Positions 48,335 through 59,919 of a DNA stretch of 64,000 bases are shown piece by piece. How positions within the stretch are numbered: the stretch's first letter is position 1; each line of letters opens with the position of its first letter. A program made the position numbers and the translations under genes. Source of the stretch: Hermodice carunculata (taxonomy: Eukaryota; Annelida; Polychaeta; Eunicida; Amphinomidae). Location: contig OZ026628.1 in assembly GCA_964020975.1 (NCBI GenBank), positions 16,558,240 through 16,622,239 on the forward strand. Reading direction: 5' to 3'. A model generated the notes under the pieces. The model did not search any database. It saw only the letters and a program-made list of their open reading frames with translations, and had not been told where the DNA came from.

Positions 48335-48880
48335 TTGTATTTGATAAATACTGATTTGGCTATGTTGTGCTGTGGGCTGTGTTATACGACTGAGAGTTAC
48401 AATGGAGATACAATGTTTTTACAATGGTAAAGATTTGTAAGTAGCACAAATATGACGTAGGCCTACTTTCTTTTCCATTTTTTTTTTTTTTTTTTGCTGA
48501 CAAAACAAACTGACTGACTGACGAGTAAGGAGATCAAAAAAACGTCTCAGGCTGACCATGTCCCTTTTTATCTCTGGCGCAGGTATACATTTTTTAGTTT
48601 TCAGTGGTTAGGCCCATATATTTCGGCAAAAAACCTTCTTCAGTCTGTAATCAATGTAGAAAATATCAAAGGGTGCGACTTTTTGTTTTGAAAAAGCTAG
48701 TTGCCTTTTATGAGTGACTGCCTGTCTAAAGTCAGGAGAAATACAGATTTGTTCACATTGGTATTCAAAGCTACACGCTGATGACATAGAAATGCTTGAA
48801 TCTCTGCCTTTTTGCTGTATTTAGCTTAGCTCTTATTATGGTTTTGAAAGTTATGAATGAGAACTATGTGTTTGTGAACT
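48335..48880 (+). repeat. Repeat family X, copy 2
   Basis: Begins TTTGGCTATGTTGTGCTGTGGGC, which is the complement of 54890-54915, and continues through GTAGGCCTACTTTCTT, GTGGTTAGGCCCATATAT, GTGACTGCCTGTC and TCACATTGGTATT. It is diverged and interrupted by a poly-T run at about 48478-48496. Confidence 0.65.
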
Positions 48881-48984
48881 ATATTTGGTCATTGTGAAAG
48901 TTGTGCAGCCCAGTGAGGATTCTATGAAAGTAAGTAGTAGACATATGTGAAATGCAAGGGATGCCAAAAGTATACCACAGCAAA

Positions 48985-49390
48985 ACTAGATGGCAAGCCA
49001 AACATTTCAACTTTCATAGAACGATAGAGCACGCCTTACCAGCAGATATTCATAAATATCCTGCCGAGAATTTTGCATGCCATATAAGATATCTAAGGAC
49101 GCTGGAGTGCATCATGTTGGATATAACTCAGAGCACCCAAAAGGGACTTTTAAATGCTGGGGGAGTCTTTCAACTCTCTTTTCAGCTGCCAAATCCTTCC
49201 AAAATGTAAACGTCTCTGCAAAGAACTTCCTGCATGCCTCTTTGCAACGAATTATCAACATTTTTTTCAGAGAACCCCAAACACTCACTATCAAGAGTTT
49301 GCTACTCTCTGCACAGATGTTAAAATTTTTTGCCTTCAGTAACGTACAGAAGGTCTCTGCAGAAAACTTGATCAATAAGAGCAGTCTGTG
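48985..49390 (+). repeat. Post-class-B CTCTGCA module (copy 4)
   Basis: GGCAAGCCAAACATTTCAAC at about 48992 is followed by repeated CTCTGCAxAGA and CTTTGCAACG strings, as after the other class B exons. Overlapping open frames on both strands are repeat-derived. Confidence 0.5.
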
Positions 49391-49394
49391 AGTG

Positions 49395-50790
49395 GATGTT
49401 GCATGTACAGTGTAGCAAGTTCGACAAAAGAGCAAAATTACGGAGTCTCACACCATTGGCAAACCTATGAGAATTAACGTTTTAGAGCCTGCCGACCCAA
49501 GTTCGACAAAAGTGATGTTTGATGTTTTGAACTCTTACGCATGTAAACTCGTATGACAAGCTACTCCTTTAAATATCCTTGAAATACTCTAAAGTCATTT
49601 CAACGTATCAAAAGCAGTATTTAATTCTGTACTAAGAATTGATAGACGAAATTCTCTCCGGAAATGTGGTGATTTTAGCCAAACGTTTTAATTCTCCAGA
49701 GACATCTTTCACTCCAAGGAGAGATTTTTAATTTGGTGCCAACAGTTTTGTAAATACACTTCGTTATCTGGATGCAACTAGAAGCTTTCTGTATAGCTTT
49801 AAAATATCTGCCCAGAAATAAGAATATTCTGAAAAAAGCCTCACTGAAATCAAGGTTAATGCACCATGTTTCACAATTCGATTTGGGAGCTGATTCCCAG
49901 TTATTACCTATCAGATAGTAGGATACCATAAACAAAGTTCGTTGGCCTGTAAGTGAAACATTCTCCATGGCGCTCATGTGATCTCACTCCCCCCCCCCCA
50001 CACACACACACACCAAGGTACATACCGTGTATAACGTGAATATCAGGCTATCATACAGCTATCCTCAAAAAAGCTGTGAATAGAGAAGTTGAACCTTGTG
50101 CTATTTTGCACAATGCTACGCTGCATCGCAAACGCTAAATTTATTAAAAAAAGCTGTAGAAAGATCCAGCACATGGGTACTGACATTGGTTGCTTACATG
50201 CCTGGTATATCGCCTCGTCATCATAAGCACCCAATAAGTCAGATTATAAATTGCTATGACACAGCATTTATAATGTCATCGACTTATCCCTGATAATGTG
50301 CCAAGCAATCAACCCACAAGTTTTCATTCATAGATCACCTTGCAGCTTCCAGTAAGAGCGACGATTTCCAAACATTCAAAACTTTGCATTAAGAAAGATG
50401 GAAGAAATTAACCTTGTCATCTGTGAAGTAGTGTGCACTTAATCAACAAGATTCTCTTTCGTCCTATACTCTAATCTGATTTTCCTATCTTACAGTTTCT
50501 GTTTGACAGTTGCAGAACATCTTGATGGTACAAAAGTGATTAACTCAAATTCGCATAAAATTGGCAAAAGATGGCATGCCCTTTGTATCCACCATTTACC
50601 GGCAGTTTACAAATTAGCAGTGTTACTATTGTGCTGCTTCAGTACCACTTTTTGTACATATTTACGATATCGTATAAATTGTTGGGTATTCTGAGTGTGA
50701 CGTCGAGTGATAGGCTAAGTCTGACTACGAGACCCAGTTTAAAGCAAAATCCTTGTTCAACATGCTTTTACTATATGCGTTTGCTTATTT
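49395..50790. other. Intron, no gene recognised
   Basis: TTCTCTCCGGA / CTCCAGAGACAT / CCAAGGAGAGATT strings (49650-49730) continue the short-repeat style. An (AC)n run follows a C run at 49988-50014. No exon is supported. Confidence 0.4.
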
Positions 50791-50794
50791 GTAG

Positions 50795-51084
50795 AATCTG
50801 ACTACCACATGCCTTTAGCTGGTAGAATAGGAGATTTATTGGAGATGTCTTGTCATGAGTGTAGCCACCATTCTTAAAGAAGATGGATCCACCTAAAACA
50901 GACTGGCCCAAAATTCCTTGCAGGGGGGAAATTCAACTTTTTCACCATCGATAATAAATACTACAGTTTAAATGATGAGTGGATCTTCCGTATATTGGCA
51001 CTCAGGCAGGAGGATGGTGGTCTGTACAGATGCTGGTGCATGAAGCCTGAACCCTACAGAAAACCTTTACTCTTACCGTCCGAG
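50795..51084 (+). pseudogene. Class B Ig exon with one stop and a one-base loss (B3)
   Basis: The acceptor is TATTTGTAG rather than CAG-type, and the donor GTTTGTCTT matches B1 and B2. Strand B reads EMSCHECSHHS, then a stop just before RRWIHL. The rest is open through IFRILALRQEDGGLYRCWCM and EPYRK, then one base is missing so the terminal FTLTV is out of frame. At 290 bases it is not a multiple of three. All class B signature cysteines are still present, so inactivation is recent. Confidence 0.85.
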
Positions 51085-51089
51085 GTTTG

Positions 51090-51970
51090 TCTTGGTCGGT
51101 TAATTATCTTATGATGATACATTTCACAGATAATGCAATATGGGTTTTGAGTCGCCTACAGAGCCAAGCCGATAGTCCATGTATTTGGTTTACTGTAAGG
51201 TATAGTTAACCCCATTGTGTCAAATGTGGCCTTCTCCCGTGTATGCTATTGAATCTGCTAACGAATTGAAAAACGGAATTTATATAATCGCCTTACATAT
51301 TGTAATATGATTGTAATGATAGGCCCTGCTGTGTTGATTTTTTTGTCACTGAAGGGAGTGGTGTAGCCAAAATTGAGGCTCATAAAAATGTAGACATATG
51401 CAGTTTGCACAGGATACGATAGTAATGTGTACCACAGAAGAACTATTTGAGAAGCAAAACCTACAAACATGCATAATAAACCTGCAGAGTATCAGAAACT
51501 CTCCCACAGTTTAAAAATGTCTGGAGAGAGATCTGCATTCTCTGCAGAAAAACGTCCAGACAAAATATTGAGTACAGACCTTTCTCAATCTCTATAAAGT
51601 TTAAATGTTCTGAAGAGAGTAAATTTTAAATCCACTTCACATATTACAAAGATTTTCACTGGATATTCTCTTGAGAAACCTTTCGTCCATAGATAAATAG
51701 GCCCTGGATTGTTTTCCATAATGACCGGTTTTCCTTTTGGTTATAACCACTTGGTTTGGTTTTGTATTTGAACCGTATCTTGCTTTTTTGTCAATCTCCA
51801 GAGGAAATGGCAGATCTGCATTCGGTGGGGGCAGCCTGTATTAAGTGCACAGACTTTGTAAGAACACATTTTCCAGATTTCACATTGAATAAATGCTGAC
51901 TTACAGTTGATGAAACTGGATCGTTGGATGCCAGCTAGTAAAAAACTGGGACCAGATACTACGCGTGTTG
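51090..51970. other. Sequence after the last Ig exon
   Basis: Contains the fifth post-B module copy at 51455-51700 (AAAACCTACAAACATGC, AGATCTGCATTCTCTGCAG, and further CTCT/GAGAG strings). No transmembrane or tail exon was recognised. Confidence 0.45.
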
Positions 51971-51976
51971 ATTCTT

Positions 51977-54030
51977 ATTATGCCTCCCTTCGAAGAATAT
52001 GGGGCATATAGTTTTGCACATGTCGGTCGGTCGGTCTGTCGGTCGGTAGGTGGGTCGGTCGGTAGACTGTGGTTTTCACACAATAACTCAACAAGTTTTT
52101 AAGCTAGGACCTTGATACTATACAAGTATATTATTCTAGTTAAAAGCTATGCAGGGTTTGAAGATGGGTGACCTTGAATTAATTTCAAAGGTCACAGTGG
52201 TGCCTGAGTTAACTTTAATTTCCTCACAATAACTGAAAAGGTTTTTAAGCTAGGACTTTTATATTGCACTGGATTATAGTCCGTATTTGGGGCTAGACGA
52301 AGTTTGAAGATGGATAAACGTGACCTCATTTTAAAGGTCACAGAGCCACTTTACTGAATATGGTTTCATGCTTTCTGCATGATAACTTATACCTTAGAGC
52401 TAGGACTTTAATATTGCACGGCTTTATGGTTCTCTGTAAGAGCTAAGGTGAGTTTGAAGGTGGGTGACTTTGACCCAGTTTTCAGGGTCACAGAGAGATT
52501 GTGGAATTCCTGTGGTTTCTGCACAATAACTCAGGAAGTTTTTAAGCTAGGACCTTGATACTGTACAGGTGTATAATTCTAATCAAAGGCTAGGCAAAAT
52601 TTGAAGATGGGAGACCTTGACATAATTTACAAGGTCGCATTGGTACCTGAGTTAACTTTGGTTTCCGCACAATAACTAAAGAGGTTTTAAAGCTAGGACT
52701 TTTATATTGCACAGGATTATAGTCCTTATTTGGAGCTAGACGAAGTTTGAAGATAGATGACCCTGACCTCATTTAAAGGTCACAGAGCTACTTTACTGAA
52801 TATTTTTTCATGCTAGCTGCATGATAACTTATACCTTGGAGCTAGGTCTTTTATATTGAACAGTTGAATGGTTCTCTGTAAAGGCTGGGTTGAGTTCAAA
52901 GATGGGTGACCTGAACCCTGTTTTCAGGGTCACAGAGAGATTGTAGTATTCCTGTACTTTGCGCACAATAACTCAACAAGTTTTCAAGCTAGGACTTAGA
53001 TACTCTACAGGTATATCATTCTAGTCAAAAGCTAGGCAAAATTTGCAGATAGGTGACCTTGACATAATTTCCAAGATCACAGTGGTACCTTAATTAACTT
53101 TGGTTTTTGCACAATAACTGAAGAGGTTTTTAAGCTAGGACTTTTATATTGCACACAATTATAGTCCATATTTCGGGCTAGATGAAGTTTGAAGATAGCT
53201 GACCTTGACCGCATTTTAAAGGTCAGAGAGCCACTTTACGGAATACGGTTCCATGCTTTCTGCATGATAACGTCTACCTTGGAGCTAGGACTTTTATATT
53301 GAACAGCTTTATGCTTCTCTGTAAGGGCTAGGTTGAGTTTGAAGATGGGCGACCTTGACCCAGTTTTCAGGGTCACAGAGTAATTGCAGAATTCCTGTGG
53401 TTTCTGCACAATAACTCAAGAGGTTTTAACGTTAGGATTGGGATACTTTACAAGTCTATAGTTTTTGCTAAGGGCTAGAAGAAGTTAATAGTTTGGTGAC
53501 CTTGATTTAATTTCCAAGGTCACATTGGTTCCCTGAGTTAAGTTTGGTGTCCACATGATAACTGAAGGGGTTTTTAAGCTAGGACTTTTATATTGCACTG
53601 GATAATTGTCCGAGATCACATATTCACCTGATTTAACTTTGGTTTCTGCATAATAACTGAAGAGGTTTTGAAGCTAGGACTTTTTTTATTGTGCAAGATT
53701 ATAGTCCATATTTGGGGCTAATTGAAGATGGGTGACCTTGACCAAATGTCAAAGTCACAAAATCACTTTACTTAATATGGTTTCATGATTTCCGCATGAT
53801 AACTTGTACTTTAGAGCTATGACTTTTATACTGCACAGCTTTATGATTCCCTATAAAGACTAGGTTGAGAATGAAGATGGGTGACCTTGATACAGTTTTC
53901 TGACATTGATGTATGATCAACCTTCACTAATTTTGTAAGGTCACGAGTGCCGCATCTACCACTATCAATAGGGTAGCGAGGGCAAGGGTAATGAGGGCGG
54001 GGGGCATCTATCTTTTACAAACATATCTTG
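51977..54030 (+). repeat. Repeat family Z: 442-base higher-order tandem array
   Basis: Starts with a palindromic cap (TTATGCCTCCCTTCGAAG ... GGGGCATA) and a GTCGGTCG run (52020-52065), and ends near GGGCGGGGGGCATCTATC. CACAATAACTCAACAAGTTT-type starts lie at about 52076, 52517, 52961 and 53403, spacing near 442 bases. Each 442-base unit is three related subunits of about 147 bases marked by AATAACTxAA, AAGCTAGGACxTT and GGTGACCTTGACC...AAGGTCACAG. The paired cap and repetitive body fit a non-autonomous mobile element family common in marine invertebrates. No protein is encoded. Confidence 0.8.
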
Positions 54031-54436
54031 TTACTAGTTACAGTTTCTAATTATCGGAAGCTTCACCTCATGTATCATCCCCTCGCCTTCTCCGTGTTTA
54101 TACATTAGTCACTATCCTGGTTGTAGGAATCCCACACTTTATTCTGCTCTTCCGCTTGGGATCCTTGAATGTCCAGGATTTCCCCGAATAGTGATCAGCT
54201 TTCTCATTCTTCCCAATTATTTCCTAAACAAATATTTTTGCTACAGTTGTTTTATTATTGACAGTGTGACAGATAACATGAAAAAACATATTCTGAGATG
54301 AAACATGAAAAGCAATATCCTGAGATGCCATCATCTGTCCAAATATGTGCATCCAGCCTATCTTTACCTGCTATTATGAGAACTGAATGAAAGGCTGGCC
54401 ATTGATACTTACAAACAGAATTGAAGAAGAACCAAA

Positions 54437-55352
54437 TAGTACGGAAAAATATGATCCATATTCATTAATTCCACACCCAACAATGACAGCAAAGAGATTT
54501 CAGACTTGCCAAAGCATTAACATTTCTCTTCCAATACCAATGTGAAGAAACAAATTTCACTCCTGACTAGAGACAGGCAGTCACCCACAAAAGGCAACTG
54601 GTGGTTTTAAACCGGTCCTCTCAACCTTAGAAATATTCATCATTAACTGCAGACACTAGTTCTTTCCCAAAATGTATAGGCCTAACCACCCAAAACACAA
54701 ATTTCATTACTTCTGCCAAAAATAAAAAGAAACCTGTTAGGCCTATCACCTTTTAGTTCTCCCGACTTGTCAGTCATCTAAGTTTACAGCAAAAGAGTAA
54801 AGTAGGCCTACATCGTTTTTGTGATATTTATGAATCTGGAACATTATAAACACACTCTACCTTCACTATAACTATGAGTCGGAGAACAAAGCCCACAGCA
54901 CAACATAGCCAATGAAGTAATTTTCAAATAGTACGGAAAAATATGATCCATATTCATTAATTCCTAACCCAACAATGACAGCAAAGGGATTTCAGACTTG
55001 CCAAAGCATTAACATTTCTCTTCCAATACCAATGTGAAGAAACAAATTTCACTCCTGACTTCAGACAGGCAGTCACCCACAAAAGGCAACTGGTGGTTTT
55101 AAACCGGTCCTCTCAACCTTAGAAATATTCATCATTAACTGCAGACACTAGTTCTTTCCCAAAATGTACAGGCCTAACCACCAAAAACACAAATTTCATT
55201 ACTTCTGCCAAAAATAAAAAGAGACCTGTTAGGCCTATCACCTTTTAGTTCTCCCGACTTGTCAGTCACCTACGTTTACAGCAAAAGAGTAAAGTAGGCC
55301 TACATCGTTTTTGTGATATTTATGAATCTGCAACATTACAAACACACTCTAC
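54437..55352 (-). repeat. Repeat family X, recent tandem duplication
   Basis: Two direct copies start with ATAGTACGGAAAAATATGATCC at 54437 and 54929 (492 bases apart) and match over about 425 bases with roughly a dozen differences by eye. A 68-base spacer (CACAGCACAACATAGCCAAT) matches, inverted, the start of the copy at 48335, so it belongs to the element. Orientation is opposite to the copies at 14578 and 48335. Confidence 0.88.
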
Positions 55353-55354
55353 TT

Positions 55355-56150
55355 ATTTAGCTTATTCATCATTCACCACGTTCATATTGAGACATTATTA
55401 TATAGGTTGTCTGTGCTGAATATTTAGCTTTAAGAAGGAGCCGCCACTCGGAGAGTCATTTACGGGTACAGGCTCCGAAACATGTCCTCAGTATGTATCC
55501 ACTAAAGGCCCTTATCTTTATCTGGGCTAATACAGCACATACCAAAATTCTAAAGAAGAATGTGACAATAGTTTTTTCCCTGTATACACGGGTGAGATGG
55601 CGACAGGATAGATTATGGTGTGCAGAGAGTTCGGGCTAAGGAATTGGGTAATGACTACATGGAAGTGGTTCTGGACAAAAGGACACAAATACAACAAGAT
55701 AATTTACTAGCAAAGTTAGATGACGTAATGCACTTTTAGGACATGCTATTAAATAATCGTATTTTCACATAGGAAAAATGTATTTGATATACTAAAATAC
55801 GCTTTAATTTTCTGAAACCATCACACAAAGTTTTTCAAAGAAAAAAAGTTTCATTTTGATATCATGAAAATAAAATTAATATTTGTATCTTTGCTTTATA
55901 TTTACTTAAATGAATTATTATTCCTATTCACCTCCACAACATCAATTACTCCCTCCTAGGTATCTTCCAAGCCGAACTTTGAATTTGTTTTCGCCAGCAC
56001 CAACATCCACAGGTCTTTACGGATGGTTTACATACATTCTCTATAATAACCGACGGCTCAATTATTTTCTATATACAAAGCATCGCAACTTATGTCAACA
56101 CGTGTCTCAACCGTACTTTATTTACCTGTACAATGCAAGTCATTCATGAT
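55355..56150. other. Non-coding stretch
   Basis: A segment at 55627-55694 (GAGTTCGGGCTAAGG ... ACACAAATACAA) recurs at 58441-58508. No supportable gene. Confidence 0.45.
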
Positions 56151-56154
56151 GAAG

Positions 56155-56207
<53 letters not shown>

Positions 56208-56234
56208 CATGATGATGATGATGATGATGATGAT
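56155..56234. repeat. (AAT)n then (ATG)n microsatellites
   Basis: About 53 bases of AAT units followed by ATG units. Confidence 0.95.
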
Positions 56235-56273
56235 GGAAATAGTTCATTCAAACTTCCATAATTGAAGATATCA

Positions 56274-56278
<5 letters not shown>

Positions 56279-56319
<41 letters not shown>
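56279..56319. repeat. (TA)n microsatellite
   Basis: Uninterrupted AT/TA units. Confidence 0.95.
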
Positions 56320-56320
<1 letters not shown>

Positions 56321-56487
56321 CATGTCGAGATGTTGATATATAAAGTATGAACATATTACTCAAACATAGTTACAGCTGCACAATGTATTTATTCACGTAA
56401 GTAAAAAGACCGGGCAAGTCAGACCACAAGAACATATTCCTCTGGCTATTGCTTTATGAAGTTCCCATGTTTCGTCAAGTCTCTTTA

Positions 56488-57043
56488 TAAATCGACCACA
56501 GAGTTTTCAAGGGGTCCGCTCCTTGAGGCATCCAACGAAACATCGGACAAAAACTCATTATGAGAGAGACCGAGATGAATGATTCTGTCGAACATAGAAT
56601 TGTTTCTCACTGTTTGACACAAGATGTACCGAGCCACCGTAAATGTTGGAGCTTTCACAGTGGTTAATTGACATTAAAGGAACAACATAACAAAGAGACA
56701 ATATTATCATTTACTGTGTCGAATATTTGGGAATTATAGCTTTCAAAGGCGACGAGTGATGGCGGCGCTTTCCAATGCACAAGAAGCGCTTAACTGGTGT
56801 GTTTTTGGCCGAATCCAAGCTTACGTTTGCAATCACTCGGGGAAAATACTCATTTTCAAACCATAGGCGAAAGGTGGGGTGCATATTGGTTGCTTCTTCT
56901 GCTTTTACACCTGTACCGAGTCCTGGGTAGATTACGCCAATGTTTTCCCAGCCCACGATAGCTCTGCCTGCAAAGCTGTAATCTTTTATCGACGTGCATG
57001 CGTTAGTTGTATTCTGCCAACTTGACCCACAAGAACATTCATT
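56488..57043 (-). other. Two adjacent protein-like open frames, function unknown
   Basis: On the minus strand one frame is open from 57043 to 56711 (111 codons, no obligatory Met; reads CSCGSSWQNTTNACTSIKDY, then FAGRAIVGWENIGVIYPGLG, then MHPTFRLWFENEYFPRVIAN). A second is open from 56673 to 56488 and reads APTFTVARYILCQTVRNNS and LGLSHNEFLSDVSLDASRSG. Both have balanced, globular-looking composition unlike the Phe/Ile/Lys-rich random frames around them, and lie in a more GC-balanced island. They could be exons or pieces of an unrecognised gene or transposon on the minus strand. No family recognised. Confidence 0.35.
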
Positions 57044-57446
57044 TCATGAAAGACGTGTCATTGGCTGTTGCTGATGTGCCAAAAAGAACTCTTGCAGAGC
57101 AGATTTGGTCCCAGGGGTAAACATTTAGATTTATTTGTGTTGAAATTAACACGCCAGGTTGTGCAATACTCAATACGGGTACACATGTAAATGACTTTTA
57201 GGGACCGGCAATTAGTGAACTTAAAAGTTTTACATCATCCACGTGGGTAAATGTATTAAATTTACCACCATCAACTTGGACCTTAGACTTAAAATACAAC
57301 AGGACGTCCCTCCAATGTTGAAAACGACCAAAGTATAGCTTGCAATGTAGAAAAAAAATGTGTGAAATTCCCAATGTGTATTTTGCAAGTCTATGCACAA
57401 CCGACTACGACATTGACTCAACTCCGACGCCTGAATTTAGTCACTG

Positions 57447-57546
57447 CACTGAATGTAGACTAACTGAATTCACTTCGATGAAGAGGATGTTTTGAAAGTT
57501 TTATTGTCTGTAAAAGTTACTTCTGCAACTGGGCCTGACAATATTG
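57447..57546 (+). mobile_element. LINE reverse-transcriptase fragment, copy 1
   Basis: Encodes DEEDVLKVLLSVKVTSATGP then DNI, the DVLKxLxxxKxxxAxGPD motif that opens the reverse-transcriptase domain of LINEs. It is almost identical to 58690-58790. Flanking frames are closed, so it is a fragment. Confidence 0.7.
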
Positions 57547-58685
57547 GCAACAATTCTTTGAACAAAAGGACTCTTTAAAAAATGTAATTAAGCCCGTTCT
57601 AAAAACACCTGGAACGAGGCAATGGGTAAGTGTGGATGTATAGAAATGTATTTTTGTCTCAAACATAGTTAATAACTTACGGTGCAACAGATGCTCAGCT
57701 GTCATACAGTAACAACTCTGTGAGCTTCCCTTGTTTAAGCCTCTTTCACTTCAGGTGCTCTTTCGGCTGTTGCGTAAACATAATCAGTAGAGATAGAAGC
57801 ACCTTCACCCGTAATACGTGGTTGAACAATGTCAACGACTATTCGTTGTAAATCCGATAATGCCGTATTGTTGCCTTACATCATGTTTGTAAGATAACTG
57901 CTGATAGCCGCTGCTGTCATCGAAGAGTTGACCATTTTTTCTCCTTTAGTATTTTTATACCATTCCAAAAACAGGACAGTTTCGTCCGCCTAAACAGGGA
58001 ATTCAGCTCGATGCAAGTGCTGTATGCTTTATTTGGCATGTAACTTCAAAAATTTCTAAATGACTTTTTGGTGTGATTTTAACACTCACTTTTGTCGTTG
58101 TACACTTAGCAGCCATATGAATTGCCTTGTTAATAATCTCCAAAAAATAAAATGAATAAATTGTCCAAATGTTGCTGTAAATCATAAGAACTAGCCCAGG
58201 TAGGTCTGAGATCTGTTTCATAGCACCGAATGTATTAGACAACATGCTATTATAATTTTTTCTATGAGTTTGATTCCCAAATTTAGAGGCAAAAATTACC
58301 TTTCAAAGTTTGTAGAATATGGAGTTAGCGTCATTTGCTGATGCACACATCGTTCATATGTCATCGCAAGTTGAGTTCTGTGCACAGCGGCAGATGAATA
58401 CTCAGGTTAGACAGGGGCATGTTAGCTTATGGAGAGTAAAGAGTTCGGACTGCGGAATAGGGTAATGACTACTAGGAAGTGGTTCTGGGCAAAAAGACAC
58501 AAATACAATCACTTTTGGTGCGCTCAGTAATACTTTTTAACGTGTGGGCCTGCTGTAGTCCATTCATTTCCCAGGCAGCGTGACTACGCATCTGCCATGA
58601 CAGTGCACTTGGACCATTTGTTACTGGAAAAATAACTTTTTAACAAATTTGTAAATAGTTTTTTTTTAGAATCCCATATGAAGTC
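57547..58685. other. Probable LINE debris, unassigned
   Basis: Lies between two copies of the same reverse-transcriptase fragment and contains the second copy of the 55627-55694 segment (58441-58508). No continuous coding frame is recognised. Confidence 0.4.
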
Positions 58686-58689
58686 ACCT

Positions 58690-58790
58690 CACTGAATGTA
58701 GATTAACAGAAATCACGTTTGATGAAGACGATGTATTGAAAGTTTTATTGTCTGTAAAAGTTACTTCTGCAACTGGGCCTGACAATATTG
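58690..58790 (+). mobile_element. LINE reverse-transcriptase fragment, copy 2
   Basis: Encodes DEDDVLKVLLSVKVTSATGP then DNI. Homology with 57447-57546 begins at CACTGAATGTAGA and stops right after GACAATATTG on the 3' side. Confidence 0.7.
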
Positions 58791-58794
58791 AAGG

Positions 58795-59065
58795 AAGACT
58801 AAAGCATGCATGAAAAATGTTCTTTGGATATATGAGCTTTTATCAATCGTAGTGGCACTGGCAAAGGTTGAGAGAGTACCCCTTGGAAGTAAGCCCATCG
58901 GTCCCTCTATTCACATCCAAAGTAGTACCAGGGCCAGCCTTAGGAAAATGATTTACTTCATTCGTATCTGCAACTGCCCATATGGGGAACCAGGACTGGG
59001 ACCAACACCAGGAACCAAGTATGTGAAGACCAAGGGGTTGTATCGTAGCCAAAACTTCGTCTTTT

Positions 59066-59098
<33 letters not shown>

Positions 59099-59915
59099 TG
59101 TTTGAGTGACCCTCAAAGCCACCGTGGCCAATTTCTCCAAATATTCTGCAGGCTGAGCATGGTAAACCCCGCAAGAGCCTTCATGGAACATCTAACCCGT
59201 CCCCTAACCTTGCCCGTAAATGTAGTGGCAATGTCTGTGATTGCCCCAGCTGTCCACAGTGTGGCCTTTGGGTCCCTCTTAGCAAACATCTCACTTGACA
59301 CAACATTAAATGCGATACAAAAAGATGGCAAAGTTACCTTCACGATAAGGAGTGCACACACAATAAAATGAATAGTGCATCTGCAAACTAAAATGGTCAC
59401 AATCTAACTTTGGAGCAAAACCCTTGAGAGTTATGATACAGAGTAAAAACCATATTTTACAGTAAAATTTAAAAAAAGTCGAAAAATCGAACTGGACACA
59501 AAACATTAATAGACGCAGGAGCTGCCCTAGAGAGAAGAGTGATGTCACTGGTCAACACAGAAAGTCAAGTACTGTGCGCTGCGGTCAACTACTGGAGTTT
59601 AGTTCAGAAGAAGAGAAGAGGAAAACGATTTTCTCCCATAGCTACCCATGTGGAAACACAATCGTTCCCAACATAAGTGTGAAACGATTTTATGACTGAA
59701 ATGAAATGAAAGAGGGAATCCTTTTGGTGGTTGTTATTTTTGTAAGCCAATCAGATTACGTAAGATAGAAAACAGTAACTGAAAGTTTTTTCTTTGGTGA
59801 CGCATCTTATTAACGCACTGTTGAAAGTGAACAAAATGAGTCAAAACGGCTGCTGCAAGCACGTTAAACCAAGTAGGTTTTTGACAAAAAAATATGGTTA
59901 ACGCTCTAAGGGAGA
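58795..59915. other. Unassigned stretch with (GTT)n tract
   Basis: GTT trinucleotide repeat at 59065-59100. A plus-strand frame near 59200-59290 reads CDCPSCPQCG, zinc-finger-like in spacing but too short and soon stopped. No gene is called. Confidence 0.35.
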
Positions 59916-59919
59916 AATA

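Noticed and set aside
59180-59290. Zinc-finger-like CDCPSCPQCG segment
   Set aside because: Single short cysteine cluster in a frame that soon ends; no second motif to define a domain.
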